A program made the translations under genes and the position numbers. 64,000 nucleotides of DNA from Adiantum capillus-veneris (Eukaryota > Streptophyta > Polypodiopsida > Polypodiales > Pteridaceae): the NCBI GenBank assembly GCA_014529385.2, contig CM043959.1:7991026-8055025 (forward strand), written 5' to 3'. Each line of letters starts with the position of its first letter. Positions within the stretch are counted from its first letter, which is position 1. Shown piece by piece: positions 11,452-23,229 of this stretch. The notes below the pieces were generated by a model that saw only the letters and a list, made by a program, of their open reading frames with translations, was not told where the DNA came from and searched no databases.

Positions 11452-12740
11452 CTTATTAACACAATCCCCTCACATTTTGAACGTCCACTGGCCAAGAGAC
11501 CTTGTAAAACATAATCCACTCACATTTTCAATGCCCAACCAAGATCCCTTGTAAATATTTCACTTTTATTTTGGATTGGCGACTAAAAGGTCTTGTATAC
11601 ATTTTGTGAACTCTCCATATCACTTAAAACAATTTTGTGAATAAATTGTTTTAAGTTTCTTGTGTTTCAAAAATTGTATAGTACTGCTAAATCTTAACTA
11701 ATTGTATAGTACTGCTAAATCTTAACTAATAAATAAATGTTATATCTATGTAAAAAAAAACAGTCCAAGGATCTTTGGATGATGCAAAGTCTTCACATAT
11801 AAGGACTTGAATCATCCAAGATCCTTGGTTTTTTTTCAAAATAAATTGCTTGGAGGGTATAATCGCGTCAATCATAGTGGCTAAAGATGTGAAAATCTGC
11901 ATGGCAATTAGTAAATGCATACATGTGCTTATACCCTCAACGATTTCCGTGAGCTGAAAATCCCACTAACAGTTGCGATGATACCCGTGTGTCCAATCCT
12001 TTCTCTCTCCAGAAACACTTGTTGATGCGCGGCTATTCCAAAGGCATTCAACCCCCTTTCCTATAGTGTAGCTTGCCTAAATAGTCATAACACACCCATC
12101 CATCACACTATCATGGTTGCTTTGATCAAGTTCATAAACCATAAGAGAACCTTGGTAGGACATTAAATTGTGCACTACCTACCATGGGATTCTTTTGAAG
12201 TTTTTGCAACCTATCTAAACCACTTTGTTCAAATGATGTGTGTACCACTACAGATTTTTTAGAAGTACTGGCTAGGATACTATCTTTTTCTTTATCAATA
12301 ATAGCCTCTTTTCCACAATGGTCTCTAGTGGAGTACTTGGCAGTTCAATGTCTTTGTCAATAGAAGCACCCAAAGTTTTGTTCACTCTCTATTGTGACAG
12401 TTTCAGACCCGTTGATATTGTTGCTATGTTCTACTTGGATTTGAATTTATCAAAAAAGTTGAACACATTAATTTTTTTCAATGATGGCTCTAAAGTTCTT
12501 GATTTTGACTGGTCTGTTGTTCTCTCAAAACCTACAGTAGTGGTGAGTAGAGACAATTCCTTGCCTCTTTTTTCTAGATTTTGTTCTATTATATGTCCCT
12601 TTGTAGTATCTTGATCATTAGTGTGGGTACTTGTAGTGATATCCTACAAAACATTTGTCCATATCATGGTGTCATTAATGTGCAGTGGAATGCAGGTTTC
12701 CCAATATATATAAATTTCCAAACATATCATGATTTATAGA
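11452..12740. other. no gene seen; hairpin and short tandem repeat
   Basis: I see no supported coding sequence. A 29-bp unit (ATTGTATAGTACTGCTAAAT plus CTTAACTAA) occurs twice in tandem at about 11674-11730. Immediately after it a snap-back repeat runs from 11752 to 11836: the left arm around CCAAGGATCTTTGGATGAT and the right arm around ATCATCCAAGATCCTTGG are near-perfect reverse complements, with A-rich and T-rich outer ends and a 12-nt loop. Confidence 0.6.
11752..11836. repeat. snap-back inverted repeat
   Basis: Left arm 11752-11791 and right arm 11804-11836 pair over more than 30 positions with a few mismatches and one-base bulges. The loop is TTCACATATAAG. There is no obvious target duplication, so it could be a MITE remnant or a template-switch product. 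Confidence 0.8.
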
Positions 12741-12744
12741 GGCT

Positions 12745-14250
12745 TTGAGTCTTCACCTTGGTATCCTCTTGTATTATTCAAAATGCAAAAAGTTACTCAA
12801 GCTATGTGAGCCTTGGGATTATTTATTCCTACAAAGTAGCATGCTAATCAGGCTTGAGCTACTCGAGCAATCTCCAAAATGTGGTCCTTCACTTGGCTTC
12901 CGCTGCTCTGATCATTTGAGTAACACAATTTACGAGGAGCATGGTAGATTTTTGCTTGAAGGACATGAGCTACGTGGACCAGACATATGAAAACATGACA
13001 TGCATCCATTGAAAGTGAGCGATTGGAAAAACAGGTGGCTGGAGAGGGGAGATTTCATGCCACCTTGACTGAAAAGACTTTCTATTTTCCATGAACTCCC
13101 CTACTGGACTAACCCGTTGATTAATTATTTTCTCAACCCAATGCACATCTTCAAGAATGTGGGGGAGATCTTATGGAAAACCATCACTGGAAAAAGGGAG
13201 AGCAAGGCCCAAAGAGATGACCCGCAAGCTATGGGTCAAATGCCAGAGATGTGGCCTTGACTTAAACCCAATGGAAAGTTTGCTATACCAAAAGGTCCAT
13301 GGGTTTTGAGTCGTGCATAAGAGCAACCAGTGAAGAAGACTATATCTTCATTCAAGACTCCCACTGGGTGCATGCGATGTTTGAAAATTGATTTTATGAG
13401 AGATGGCATCTTAAGTCCCACGATTGGCACAAATTTTAATAGTTTATCTTACCAATTTTCATAAAGGATTGTTGACAGATGACATTAGAAGAACAATCTA
13501 TAAAATCAGTGAGTTGGTACGTTGGATCGATTGAAAAAGAGATAAGAGAAGACAACATTGCTGCAAGATGCTTAAATGCTATTGAAGCAATGTGTATGGT
13601 GGATAAGTACTTTTCAACAAATATTCTTACCATCCAAATGCATGTAATTGTGCATGTAGTCAATGAAGTTGTAGTTGATGGGGTAGTCCATAGCACGTGG
13701 ATGTTCTTCTTGGAGAGATTTATGAAGACTTTAAAGGGGTTGTTTGTCAAAGGGGGTAGCATGTCTGAAGGATGGCTTGTACAAGAGTCTCTTGTCCTCA
13801 TCAGTAAATGTTTGGGATCAATTGATCCAAAGATGTCCCGAATGTGGACTACTCGGGTCAAAGTCAAGGTGACAAGGCACGCGACGCGGGAAAAAGGTAT
13901 CATTAGGAAGATGGATATCACAATAGGAGAAAAGGTTATGAGATTTTTCCTTCTCCACTCATACATCATGAAAAGGTGGGTACAGAGGTACAAAGAGGAA
14001 AATCAACAACACTTGACATATCGCTTGCAATTCAAGTGCAACCATGCCACTAGAAACCTTCCTTTTGCCACATCATTTTTGGAAATTGCTTGACTTTCCA
14101 ACTGGGCGGTGGTTAGATGCGACAATCTTAGAGGCAAAGAGGAATGGAGTGTTGATTATTGAAGAGAAAGAGGAGATTTCAAGGGGTTGTGATTGGCACG
14201 TAACTTTCCACAACCTCCTTTTTGAGATCCACATGATCACATTACTTTAA
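12745..14250 (+). pseudogene. CACTA transposase remnant (TNPD / DUF4218-like)
   Basis: Several successive plus-strand frames together match the C-terminal half of plant TNPD transposases. Visible landmarks are FHELPYWTNPLINYFLNPMH (about 13090-13150; the usual pattern is LPYW, then an N-x-MHI-x-KN motif), the GKRESKAQRDD block, and a LKSHDWHKF motif near 13410-13440. A 204-aa open block at 13479-14093 carries TIQMHVIVHVVNEVV, STWMFFLERFMKTLKG and SMSEGWLVQESL, which align with the DUF4218 'HL-hEa---GPVqyRWMYPfERfl--lK' region. TGA and TAA stops at about 12988, 13066 and 13258 and at least two frameshifts make it non-functional. In life it would bind and cut CACTA ends. Confidence 0.75.
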
Positions 14251-14664
14251 TAACTTTAAATTTATTCAATTTTGTGGTTGTAGTATCACAAATATGGAGC
14301 TTTGTAGTCGCATGAAAACACTTTAGAGTGCAACAGATAGACAAAAAAAGGGTCATCTTTGATAGTGGTGTTAGGGCAAGCTTCATCCAAGAAAGTAGGA
14401 GTAGTACCAGGGATGAGAACATAGAGACTATCCAGCTTGAATACTTTGGCTACATCCAAGACATCTTGAAGATTAGCTTTTGAAAGTTTAATATTTTTAT
14501 CTTTTATGTCAAGTGGTTCAAAGTTATTACCAATGGACCTAAATGTGTGCAAAGACAAAGTGGATTGATTCTAGTGAACTCTAGTCCGGTGTGGACAGAT
14601 GAGTGGGATACATTCGTAACTCTACAACACTCCTAGTTTTAGTTTTCCTCTCACTCCAGCTGGC

Positions 14665-15712
14665 ATGTCACCGGAGCAGATGGGCTCCTTTTTAGCACAG
14701 TTCACACCAGAGAAGATTTGGTACAAACAAAACCTTTGGAGAGCTGGTTTGTCTAGACCTACTACGGCCGTCCCTATGCCGCCTAGGACTAGTCTCTCCC
14801 CTACATCAACAGGTGGTTCATCTTTGAGAAGAGGTAGGCGTCCTTCTATAGGCGATGGTTGTTTTGGTAGCAGCTCTACCAATGCATCCACACCACCAAT
14901 AGAGCTTCCACCACTCTCTTCAATAGATACTTCACTGATTTGCACACCACGTACACCTTGGAGATCACACGAGTATGATCCTAGCAAGCTGTACAAGAGC
15001 AGGGATGGGGATTTTGTGGCGGATAGGGTCGGAAAGGCCATGCAACAAAGGATTTGGCAGCTCTGTACAGTTTAGTTTGGCCACTTTGTGATGGAGATTT
15101 GAGATAATTGAGATGATTAAAGAAAGAGTTACAATGTGGATGTCATTCATAGAGAGTACAAGCCGGCAGAGGGGTACGTTCAAGTCTCAAATGACTGGAT
15201 TTTGGGCGTGGCGTGTGCCACAATTTCACACCGTCGATTAGAGGCAAGAGACAAGTACAAGGAAGGAAGTTAAAAGTCATCATGGTTGGATGTAGAGGAG
15301 TGGACAGGGATTGCACAAGAGACGCAAGACAATCCTTTTAGATTTCAATAGCAAAGCGATGCATCCAGAGGACGTTTGGAGTTTGTTGGAGCATCACATC
15401 TTGGAAGTAGAGTCTACGGCACACTTTGACATGAGTTTGTAAGTATTATATATATGTTTTAAATTTTTAAAAATATAGATTTTATCTAAAGACTTATCTC
15501 ATAATTAAACCATAATTTTGCAGGAAGTTGCCGCCATGAAGCGCGCTAGCTCCAACACGTTGAGAGGAGAAGTATGGGTACAAAGATGGACTTGTGGCCC
15601 TTTTGACCCATGTATAGAAACAGGGACATACCTTCAATTGGGAGGCATTACCATGAGGGTGACATCCTCCCTATATGTTTTTTTTTGTAGTTGTGGTCTT
15701 CTTTTGTTATAG
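14665..15712 (+). pseudogene. two-exon gene remnant, function not recognised
   Basis: One frame runs from ATG 14665 to a GTAAGT donor at 15439 (258 codons, phase 0). The acceptor TTTTGCAG ends at 15523, and the second exon starting GAAGTTGCC runs on to about 15712. The first 136 codons are open and rich in Ser, Pro and Thr, ending in a basic segment (SKLYKSRDGDFVADRVGKAM). After that the same frame carries seven stops (TAG, TGA, TGA, TAA, TAA, TAG, TGA) but still reads as protein-like sequence, such as WLDVEEWTGIAQETQ. It lies downstream of the TNPD remnant on the same strand and may be the second CACTA gene. I do not recognise the family. Confidence 0.5.
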
Positions 15713-15734
15713 TCTTACTCATTGATTGGATACA

Positions 15735-16190
15735 TGTGCAGTTTTATGCTTATGTTTATGGCTTTGCATTTTGTTTGCGATTATGATTTTGCAATTATGG
15801 AATGGTCAAAAAAATTTAGTTATGGTTTTGCAATTATGGTTATGGTATGGTTATGGTATTGCAAGTATGGTATGACACAAAGGTTATGGTCATGGTTTGG
15901 CAATCAAGTTACGGATATGGTTAGGGTTTTGCAATGATGGTATGGCAATCAAGTTATGTTTATGGTTTGGCAATCAAATTATGGTTATGGTTATAGTTTT
16001 GCAATGATGGTATGGCTGTTATGGTTATGGTATGACAAGAAATTTATGGTTATGGTTATGGTTATTGTATTGCAAGTGGGTTATGTTTATGGTTTATAAG
16101 TTTTTGAATCATGTTTTAATTATGGCTATAAAATCTTCATGCTGTTGTGCCTATGGTTTGGGAGTCGATGTTATGGTTATATGATTTTGG
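15735..16190. repeat. degenerate GGTTAT / TTATGG repeat tract
   Basis: Irregular copies of TTATGGTTATGG alternate with TTTTGCAATGATGG and TTTGGCAATCAA blocks. The tract is repetitive but without a single fixed period. Confidence 0.75.
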
Positions 16191-16600
16191 AGTCAAGCTG
16201 TAGGTGGAGTGCGATTGCTTGTGAACTCTTCCTTTGGGCAGAGAGGGTTGTTTTTTGTTGCTGCAATACATGCATCATCAGTTCCCAGTCCTCTCTACCC
16301 AAAAAATATTTTTGTAGGTTTTGCCATGGTACAGAGTTTGGTATAGATGCTGGTATACGCCTCAAAATAGACGTAGTAAAATATTATACTGGTGCATATA
16401 CAGGCGGTTTTTTCTGTGTTCTTTTCATTGCTTATTGTGATGGAATATATCGGTGCATATACAGATGACATGATATCGACATCTATTTCGATGCTTATTC
16501 CATCTCAATTTAGTTTTAAAACTAGATTTGAGTCATTGGGATCTGTGTCAATTTTTGTGCGTTGGGTTGTAGTGTAAAAGGCCTTTCAAATACATATGCT

Positions 16601-16720
16601 GGGCTATTTTTTAGACTTATGGCATTTGCTACAAAATTATGGGCTATTTTTTAGACTTATGGCATTTGCTACAAAATTATGGGCTATTTTTTAGACTTAT
16701 GGCATTTGCTACAAAATTAT
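16601..16720. repeat. 40-bp tandem repeat, three identical copies
   Basis: The 40-nt unit beginning GGGCTATTTTTTAGACTTAT is present three times in succession with no differences (16601-16640, 16641-16680, 16681-16720). It sits 26 bp outside the candidate CACTA right end. Confidence 0.97.
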
Positions 16721-17689
16721 GTGCTGGTTTGATTTCAAAGGCCAAAACTGGAATCTCTTTTCCTCAAGTTTTATGCTCATCGCCCTTGTTCAAACTCCCA
16801 CTGGCTTCATTTTCTTATCAGGGTAATGGGAAGTTGTAAAGCATAGAAAGTGCAACTGTTGTGGCCTACACTGCCTTGCTAATAGTTTTTGTAGTACTAA
16901 TATGTGACTTGAATGTATCCACCACCTATTAATTTCTAGATCAAAGTTGATCTTCGTCGCTTCCAACACCATTTCCATATTCCAAATCTGAAGCAAGACC
17001 CTTTCGCTCTAGTTTTTTTTCTTTTTGCCAATTTTATGATAGGGTATTGAGTATTCCTACTCAACTACAATTGGACTCAATAGCTCTTCAAAACATGCAA
17101 CCCGAGCATTCATGGTTGCTTGTATACTTTTAGAACTTTTTTTCTTACCCATCCCTAAATCCTATGATAACACCTTCGTAGATTAGAAAAACTTACTAGA
17201 TGATGATGATGGTTAATCAAAGCATGAACACTTTGGGGTTTTGTGTTGAGCTCCAGAGACAATTAATGGCAATTGCATAGGAAAGGGTGATTCGTTCTCG
17301 GTAGGCTATGAAAATAGTGAGTAAACATACGTTGTTGGAGGAATCTATACAAGCCACAAAGCAAATTGTGCAAGTCTTTGAGGGTAAAGAGTTGGGTCCC
17401 ACTCTCTTCGAATAGTAATACAAACACGCTCCATGAATGCACCACAGTTTGGGTGCTTCAAGTTTGTGGGCATCATTTGTGACATGGTAGGCATTCATTG
17501 GGTGGTCCTTACAATGATTATTGATAGGATTCTCCTAGTGATTTGCACATTAATGTTATCTCAATGAATATTACTCTTCTCAAAGTCCTTTGGTTCTTGT
17601 CTGATGTGGTTTGGAACTAGAACCATTCCCAAAATATTTACTAATTTCTAAAAATTCTCCACCCCTTCCTTATCTAGTATAAGGTTCAT
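16721..17689. other. no gene seen
   Basis: Mixed AT-rich sequence with only short chance ORFs. No motif, repeat or RNA gene is recognisable. Confidence 0.6.
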
Positions 17690-17966
17690 CGCCTAACTCT
17701 TAACTAGCCCCATAAACTAGTGTTGTTGGAATTCCATCTAGTCTGGCATTATAGTACAATTTGATTTTGGCTCCATTATAGACACATGGCAATAGGATGA
17801 TAAGTCCTTTAACATAATTATGCCATTGGAGAAAATCCAAACCACTTCATAAGGTCTTGATCATGAAACTACCAGATTGGGTTCCTTTGGGCCTAACTTT
17901 GATTGATAGAGAAACACTAGATTCCCTTTTCTGAATTCTTTGACTATGATTTTATATCATGCCAAT
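17690..17966 (-). pseudogene. gypsy integrase C-terminal scrap
   Basis: Read on the minus strand, the segment gives fragments of the integrase C-terminal domain: KGNLVFLYQSKLG, then PYEVVWIF-NGII-LKDL, matching the usual 'k-GdLVLLydSk-g' and 'GPY-V--if-nGay-Lk-L' pattern. It stops exactly where the 5' LTR of element A starts (17967), so A inserted here. It could be the left-hand remainder of element B, which runs the same way and is cut off at 25174, but no B-like LTR is visible to its left. Confidence 0.55.
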
Positions 17967-18425
17967 TGTCATAAAATCTAGTATCTAACCAAACCAAATG
18001 ATTTTCTCATATTAAATTGATCATTTAATGTGAGAGAATAAACGGGAATAAGAGTTCGAATATAGACATGTTCTTATGGATCTATCTCAACACGGGGCCA
18101 AGGGTAAAGGGGTCCAAATGAGAGATGGTTTGTCAAAAAGAAAAGCTAGCTAATGGAGCTTGAAGACCTTAGGGTTAACTTCATTAAAGACCTCCAAGGA
18201 TAAGTGTTAAAAGTCCTTAGACCTTAGGCAATCTAGGGATGTGCTTGAGGTGGGAACTGGCCCAATCTTGAGGTCCTTGTCATGCTTGCTGAATAAGGTG
18301 CTTGAGGTGCTTGTCATGCTTGCTGACTAAGGTGATTAAGGTACTTTATGACTAAGGTTCTTAATGTGATCCATCACTAAGGTGCTTGAGGGTCTTAAGG
18401 TGTTCCCAACGTCAAACACACTCAT

Positions 18426-18458
<33 letters not shown>

Positions 18459-19988
18459 GGGGAGCCCTAATTGTGGGGGCAAGAGAAAGAACACACTCTC
18501 CCTCACACAAGACAAGCCTAGTCTAAAGAAGCAATAAGGACACTTGTCAAGTTCCTCTCCATGTTTCCCTCATAAGATTCCTAAAGCCTATTAGCTGGCC
18601 TCTAAAGGGGTCCAATAATCTTTTAGCTAATTAAACTATTGTGTATGCATTTATCAAGCCATCTCTCTCAAAGGGATAAGGGGGACACTCAACCCAAGGC
18701 TAGCATGGTTGCTTGATATACACTATGCATGTAATTGACTAGGCTTTTAGGGGTCCAATCATCTTCCAGCATGAGCTACAAGGGGGGTCGACAAAATCAA
18801 TCTAGGTGTGTGCTTGGGGGGTATACTCTCTTTCACACACACCCACACTCCTTGTTTGGCAAAGTGCAAGAGCTCCATCTCCTTCTCCAAGCTTGTTGAG
18901 AGGTTGATAGCCTACACCAACACTCTTGGCTATGGAATGCAAATCCAACCAAGACCCACAATTCAATGCTTAATCTTGCCTTCTTCTTCATTATCATTAT
19001 TATGATATTATGATATGCTATGCAAGAAGAGTGATGATAATCGAGGAACTATCTCTTTCTCGTATGTAACTTCTTCTTCCTCTTCCCTACCTTCATTCCA
19101 TTAGGAAGAGAATGGACTCTAGCAGGGCCTCTTTATTTGGTAGTTTAAGAGAGTCAAAGCTTTAGTATTAAGAATGCAATCAAAGGATGGATTTTCAATT
19201 CAAACAGAAAAAATGGCTAGTTTATTTGAATTAAAATTTCCCCCCAAAATGAAATTTAAAATCTAGCGGGCAAAAGTATATCATGTAGCATACCTATGGA
19301 AAGAGTTCGGCGTGTAGATTCCAAATTTATAATCCGCTCAAATCGGAGATCATATGTAGGAGTTATGGAAGGCCGAAAATCATAAAATTTTCCACCCCCT
19401 TTTTGGGGGGAAAAGTGCATCCTTTGACCATCATTACACCTCTCTTACACACCCACCATTCTTTTGCACACATGGCATACATCTATTCGTAAAAATGTTA
19501 ATCACCTCCATAATCTCATTGCAAATAAAGAGGCCCTCCTAGACCCCATCCTCTTCCTAATGCCCCGCTAGCTCTCTCCACCTTTAAATGTGTTTGAGGC
19601 CTTGAGACTGAGGCCGGGGAAGGTCAATCCTTTTACAAAGTTTATATTATGCTTGTGATGCATGAATCTTTCCATCTTCATGGAATCACGATTCACCTAA
19701 GTCACAAGGAACATAACGTTTGTATTGTACCGAGTCTCTCTTTATGGGAGAACCTATAATACAAAAGTTTATTGGATGGGGGACCCTCTCCACATAAATC
19801 CGGTCCACAACTATTGTCTCTGTTCTCTAATTCTCTCTCTTGTAAAAGTATTGTTCATGCCAAGTTAATTAAGTATAATGGTTATTTTGCTACCTCTAAC
19901 TAAGTTCACCCTCTATGTTCTCAAAGTAGTCACATAAAAATGCTCACTCTTGTTTTCTTAATCCGCTTTTCTCAGAGTTCATAGACCA
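17967..19988 (+). repeat. 5' LTR of chromovirus A
   Basis: The LTR starts TGTCATAAAATCTAG; the same start (TGCATAAAATCTAA) follows the polypurine tract at 25074, and the two copies align for about 100 bp. The right end is placed before a degenerate primer site at about 19992-20004 (GTATCAAAGCTATTGG, close to the initiator-Met type TGGTATCAGAGC). That gives an LTR of about 2.0 kb, but the end rests on this site alone. Inside are a 32-base G run and a duplicated block of about 38 bp (CTTGTCATGCTTGCTGA) at about 18270-18350. Confidence 0.6.
18426..18457. repeat. 32-base poly-G run
   Basis: Thirty-two consecutive G, followed by AGGGG. It lies inside the 5' LTR of element A. Homopolymer length of this kind is prone to sequencing error. 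Confidence 0.85.
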
Positions 19989-19991
19989 TTT

Positions 19992-20004
19992 CCGTATCAA
20001 AGCT
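19992..20004 (+). other. degenerate primer binding site of element A
   Basis: GTATCAAAGCTATTGG matches the core of the plant Met-tRNA primer site (GTATCAGAGC) apart from the first two bases and one G-to-A change. It follows the inferred LTR end ACCA at 19988. Confidence 0.45.
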
Positions 20005-20589
20005 ATTGGTTTCTCTTTTCGTGATTAAGAAGAGAGGTCCTTAAGTTGTCCATGAAAGGTTTGACTTGTTCATTGCAATAGGGTAAGTGCGACAGGAATC
20101 TATTATCTTGGTTGAAAAGGACTTAGTTTGAGGTACACTATTGAAAACTATAGTCTTAATAATGGAGTCTCTTGGGGCTTTCTTTTGGCTTAACCATTGT
20201 TGAGATACTAGAAAGATCAACAGGAACCATAATACCCCGAGCAATGTTAGACCCTCTCCACTAGTCTTTGTAATGAAAAATGTCTAAACCACGGGTGTGG
20301 TTGCTCAATGAGACTCCCAAAAGAAGACTCTATCCCTTAATAGAGGAGGAATCCAAAGAAAAATAAAGAACAAAATCATTGAGTTCCTTTGAAGTTGTGG
20401 CTCCATGAAGACTACGGTCTAGACGATCTCAACCTCCTCCCAAGAGAAAACGGTCCACCCATAGTCCTTCTCTTTGTCACTCTAAAAAGGAAGAGAGGAA
20501 ACAAAGGAGGAAAAAGGCAAGAAAGAGGTCACCCTCTTTTCCTTCTTCTTCACCTTCCTCCTCTTTCAAAAAAATAAACAGATGTTCCT

Positions 20590-21650
20590 TACCCTCCATG
20601 GAAAACGTCTCAAAAGCTTAATAAATTTAAAGAGGGAGGAAAGAGTATCTCTTTGCTCACCTATGATGGCACCTTTGGTGCTACATACAAAGTATTGGCC
20701 TTCATCCAGCAATTTGATGCAGCCTTTTGAGACGAGGTCTTTACGGAGTCCTCCAAGCTACACCATGTAGTTATGCACTTCCAAACATATTCTCCTCAAT
20801 GGTGGGCTAGCCATTGTGGCAATGGCGAAGCCCCAAAGACATGGAAAACTCTAGAGTTTCCATCATGAAGAAATTCCTTGCAAGAGATGCATCATGCAAA
20901 GGAGAAAATGCTTACCAAATGATCGAGTTTGAAGCTGCTCTCCAACAAGTCTATCCACATATATGTGGACAAGTTTTTGGATTTACATATCAAGGCTACC
21001 AACTTTCAAAAGATAGACTTCGCCCAACAAAGTAACAGTTCTGTGAGGAATTACTTGAATAAATGGTCAAGTATGGCAACTTTGAATGGCCTAGTTCTAT
21101 CACCAAAGAATCTACCACACTATGGTTGCTTTGCACATCAATTTCCAACAAAGGGCTAAAAGGAATTCGAAGCCCTTGGAAAGCAAAGACAAAAATGATG
21201 CAAATGGGAAAAACAATACCCAAAAATCTTCCCATGGCAACTCTAACAACAACAACCGGTCCAAGGAAAAAGGAGTTTACAAAGGTAAAAATAAACTCTC
21301 TCCTAAAGAGCTAGAAGCTTTTAGCAAGGAACACAAATGCTTTAAGTGTGGGGAGCAAGGACATGGCTACCGTTCTTGCCCCAAAAGAAATGCCCACAAT
21401 GATACTCCTAGAGCTTCCATGATCGAAGCTCCAAAAGAGGATGCTCATTGCAAAGGATCACCTCTCTCCTATGCTTTAGAAAAGGTACGGGATCATGATG
21501 CCTTCATCATGTTTGACCCTGGCTCTACTCACAATTTCATATCCACAAAATTGGCCACCAAGTTAAGCATTCAAGCTCATGATATGGGTGATGTAGTTGT
21601 AGCCCCGATGGAGACTTCAAGGGGAAAAAAGACGAAGTTACTCCCTTGAT
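20590..21650 (+). pseudogene. gag of chromovirus A
   Basis: Capsid-like coding is spread over two or three frames. From about 20600 it reads FKEGGKSISLLTYDGTFGAT then KVLAFIQQFDAAF and PQWWASHCGNGEAPKTWKTL, the classic gypsy retrotrans_gag layout (aromatic-rich helix with QWW). From 21122 to 21649 one frame is open and holds a CCHC zinc knuckle CFKCGEQGHGYRSC (about 21335-21380) that would bind the RNA genome. The protease starts in the same frame just after. Frameshifts near 20740, 20930 and 21120 and an in-frame stop break the N-terminal half. Confidence 0.85.
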
Positions 21651-21835
21651 GATTGGAAAATTGAGGCTTCATGTTGAAGGCTATGTTGACAAAGAAGATA
21701 TATTCATCTCTCCTCTCAAGCATGAAGATGTCATCCTAGGGGCACCATGGTTTGATTGTATGGTTGTTAATGTAAAGTTCCCTAAAAGACTCGGTTGTAT
21801 TTCCAGTATAGGGAAAAGAACATGTACATAGATGC
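21480..21835 (+). pseudogene. aspartic protease region of element A
   Basis: The active-site loop is FDPGSTHNFIS at about 21508-21545, a Pro variant of D-S/T-G that also occurs in related plant chromoviruses. It is followed after a frameshift near 21645 by LRLHVEGYVDKEDIFISPL and VILGAPWFD, the flap and ILG motif. The enzyme would cut the Gag-Pol polyprotein. The frame break between the two halves makes it inactive. Confidence 0.8.
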
Positions 21836-21979
21836 TCATGAGCCTGGTCGTACCATACCCCTTGTAAATTCTCCTTCTTTTGACAAATCAATGAAAAGTG
21901 TAGTTTTTGTGTACATGATTTTTGTCAACAAACAATCTAGTAAAAGTCTTAAAATTTTATCTAATGAAGATGGTAGGAA

Positions 21980-23215
21980 TCTAGAAGAGTTATACTTGTC
22001 TAATTTTCTAAATGGATTCCAAGATGTTTTTATAGATGATATACCTTTGGACTTACCTCCAAAACAAGGGGATGATGATCATCAAATTGTGCTCTTACCA
22101 GGAAGCCCAGTGCCTAACAAGCCTCCTTATTGAGTTTCTCAAGCTCAACAAGATGAGATCATGAGGCAAGTACAATAATTGGTAGAGAAAGGGAGGGTGA
22201 GGCCTATCTCCTCTCCATTTTGTTCTCCAGTCCTTTTAGTGCAAAAGAAAGATGGTACATAACGCATGCGTGTGGACTATCGAGCGCTAAACCATGTCTC
22301 TATCAAAAATAGATTTCTTGTACAGTGGGTAGAAGATCTATTTGATAAGCTACAAGGTTTGACCTACTTCATTAGGCTTGACCTTAAAAGTGGCTATCAT
22401 GAAATAAGGATAGTGAATGAAGATATCCTAAAGACAAAGTTCCATACAACATTTGATCTTTATGACTATCTAGTCATGCCTTTTGGCTTAACTAATGCAC
22501 TAGCCACATTCAATCATTTGATGGAGAAAATCTTTAGACCCTACCGCAATGTATTGGAGTGCTCTGATAATATCATCATCTAATCCAAGTCCTTGGAGGA
22601 GCACAAGAAACATCTCTAGGTAAAGTTTCAAGCTTTGAATGAGAACAATCTTTTTATCTCTCAAGATGGTATTTGTATGGATCCATAAAAGTTGGAGGTG
22701 TGTGCATACTATAGATGCTTCATAGTAAAATTCTCTCAAATAGTAGGACTATTACATGACTTAACAAAGAAGAACGTTAAGCACCCATGGACTGCTAAGG
22801 CGAAAAATATTTTGACAAACTCAAAGAGAAGCTTACCTTCCAACCAATCGTTATGCTTCTGGATCTCTCAAATCCATTTGAGGTCCAATGTGATAATTGT
22901 GGTGATTACCTTGGAGGAGTCATGCTTCAAGAAGGGAATTCCATAGCATATGATATCCAAAGGCTCAATATTGATGAACGGGTCTTGGGAATACACAAAG
23001 GAGCTTGTGGTTCTTCTAGATGCCCTAGACACTTGGAAGCATTATCTATTGGGGACTCCATTTATTTTGTGAATGGACCACCAAAGTCCCAAGTACTTCA
23101 TGACGTAAATAAAGCTTTCCGACAAACAAATGAGGTGGGAAATTTTTCTTTTGCAATCTCATTTTCATATTTCTCACATTGTTGGTAAGCACAATGCAGA
23201 TGCACTTTCACAATG
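21980..23215 (+). pseudogene. reverse transcriptase and RNase H of element A
   Basis: RT motifs appear in order: PVLLVQKKDGT (about 22230), MRVDYRALNHVSIKNRF (22266), FIRLDLKSGYHEIRI (about 22370), LVMPFGLTNALATF (about 22470). The catalytic YxDD box that should follow is spoiled: the sequence reads ECSDNIII at about 22557-22580, so one catalytic Asp is gone, and a stop follows. RNase H is visible at 22853-23188 (FEVQCDN, GVMLQEG, then broken). Stops near 22131, 22261 and 22580 and several frameshifts show the gene is dead. Confidence 0.85.
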
Positions 23216-23229
23216 ACCAAGAGTCAATG

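Noticed and set aside
12318-12614. 98-codon plus-strand ORF
   Set aside because: No motif or family-like pattern, and it is not in frame with the CACTA remnant that follows.
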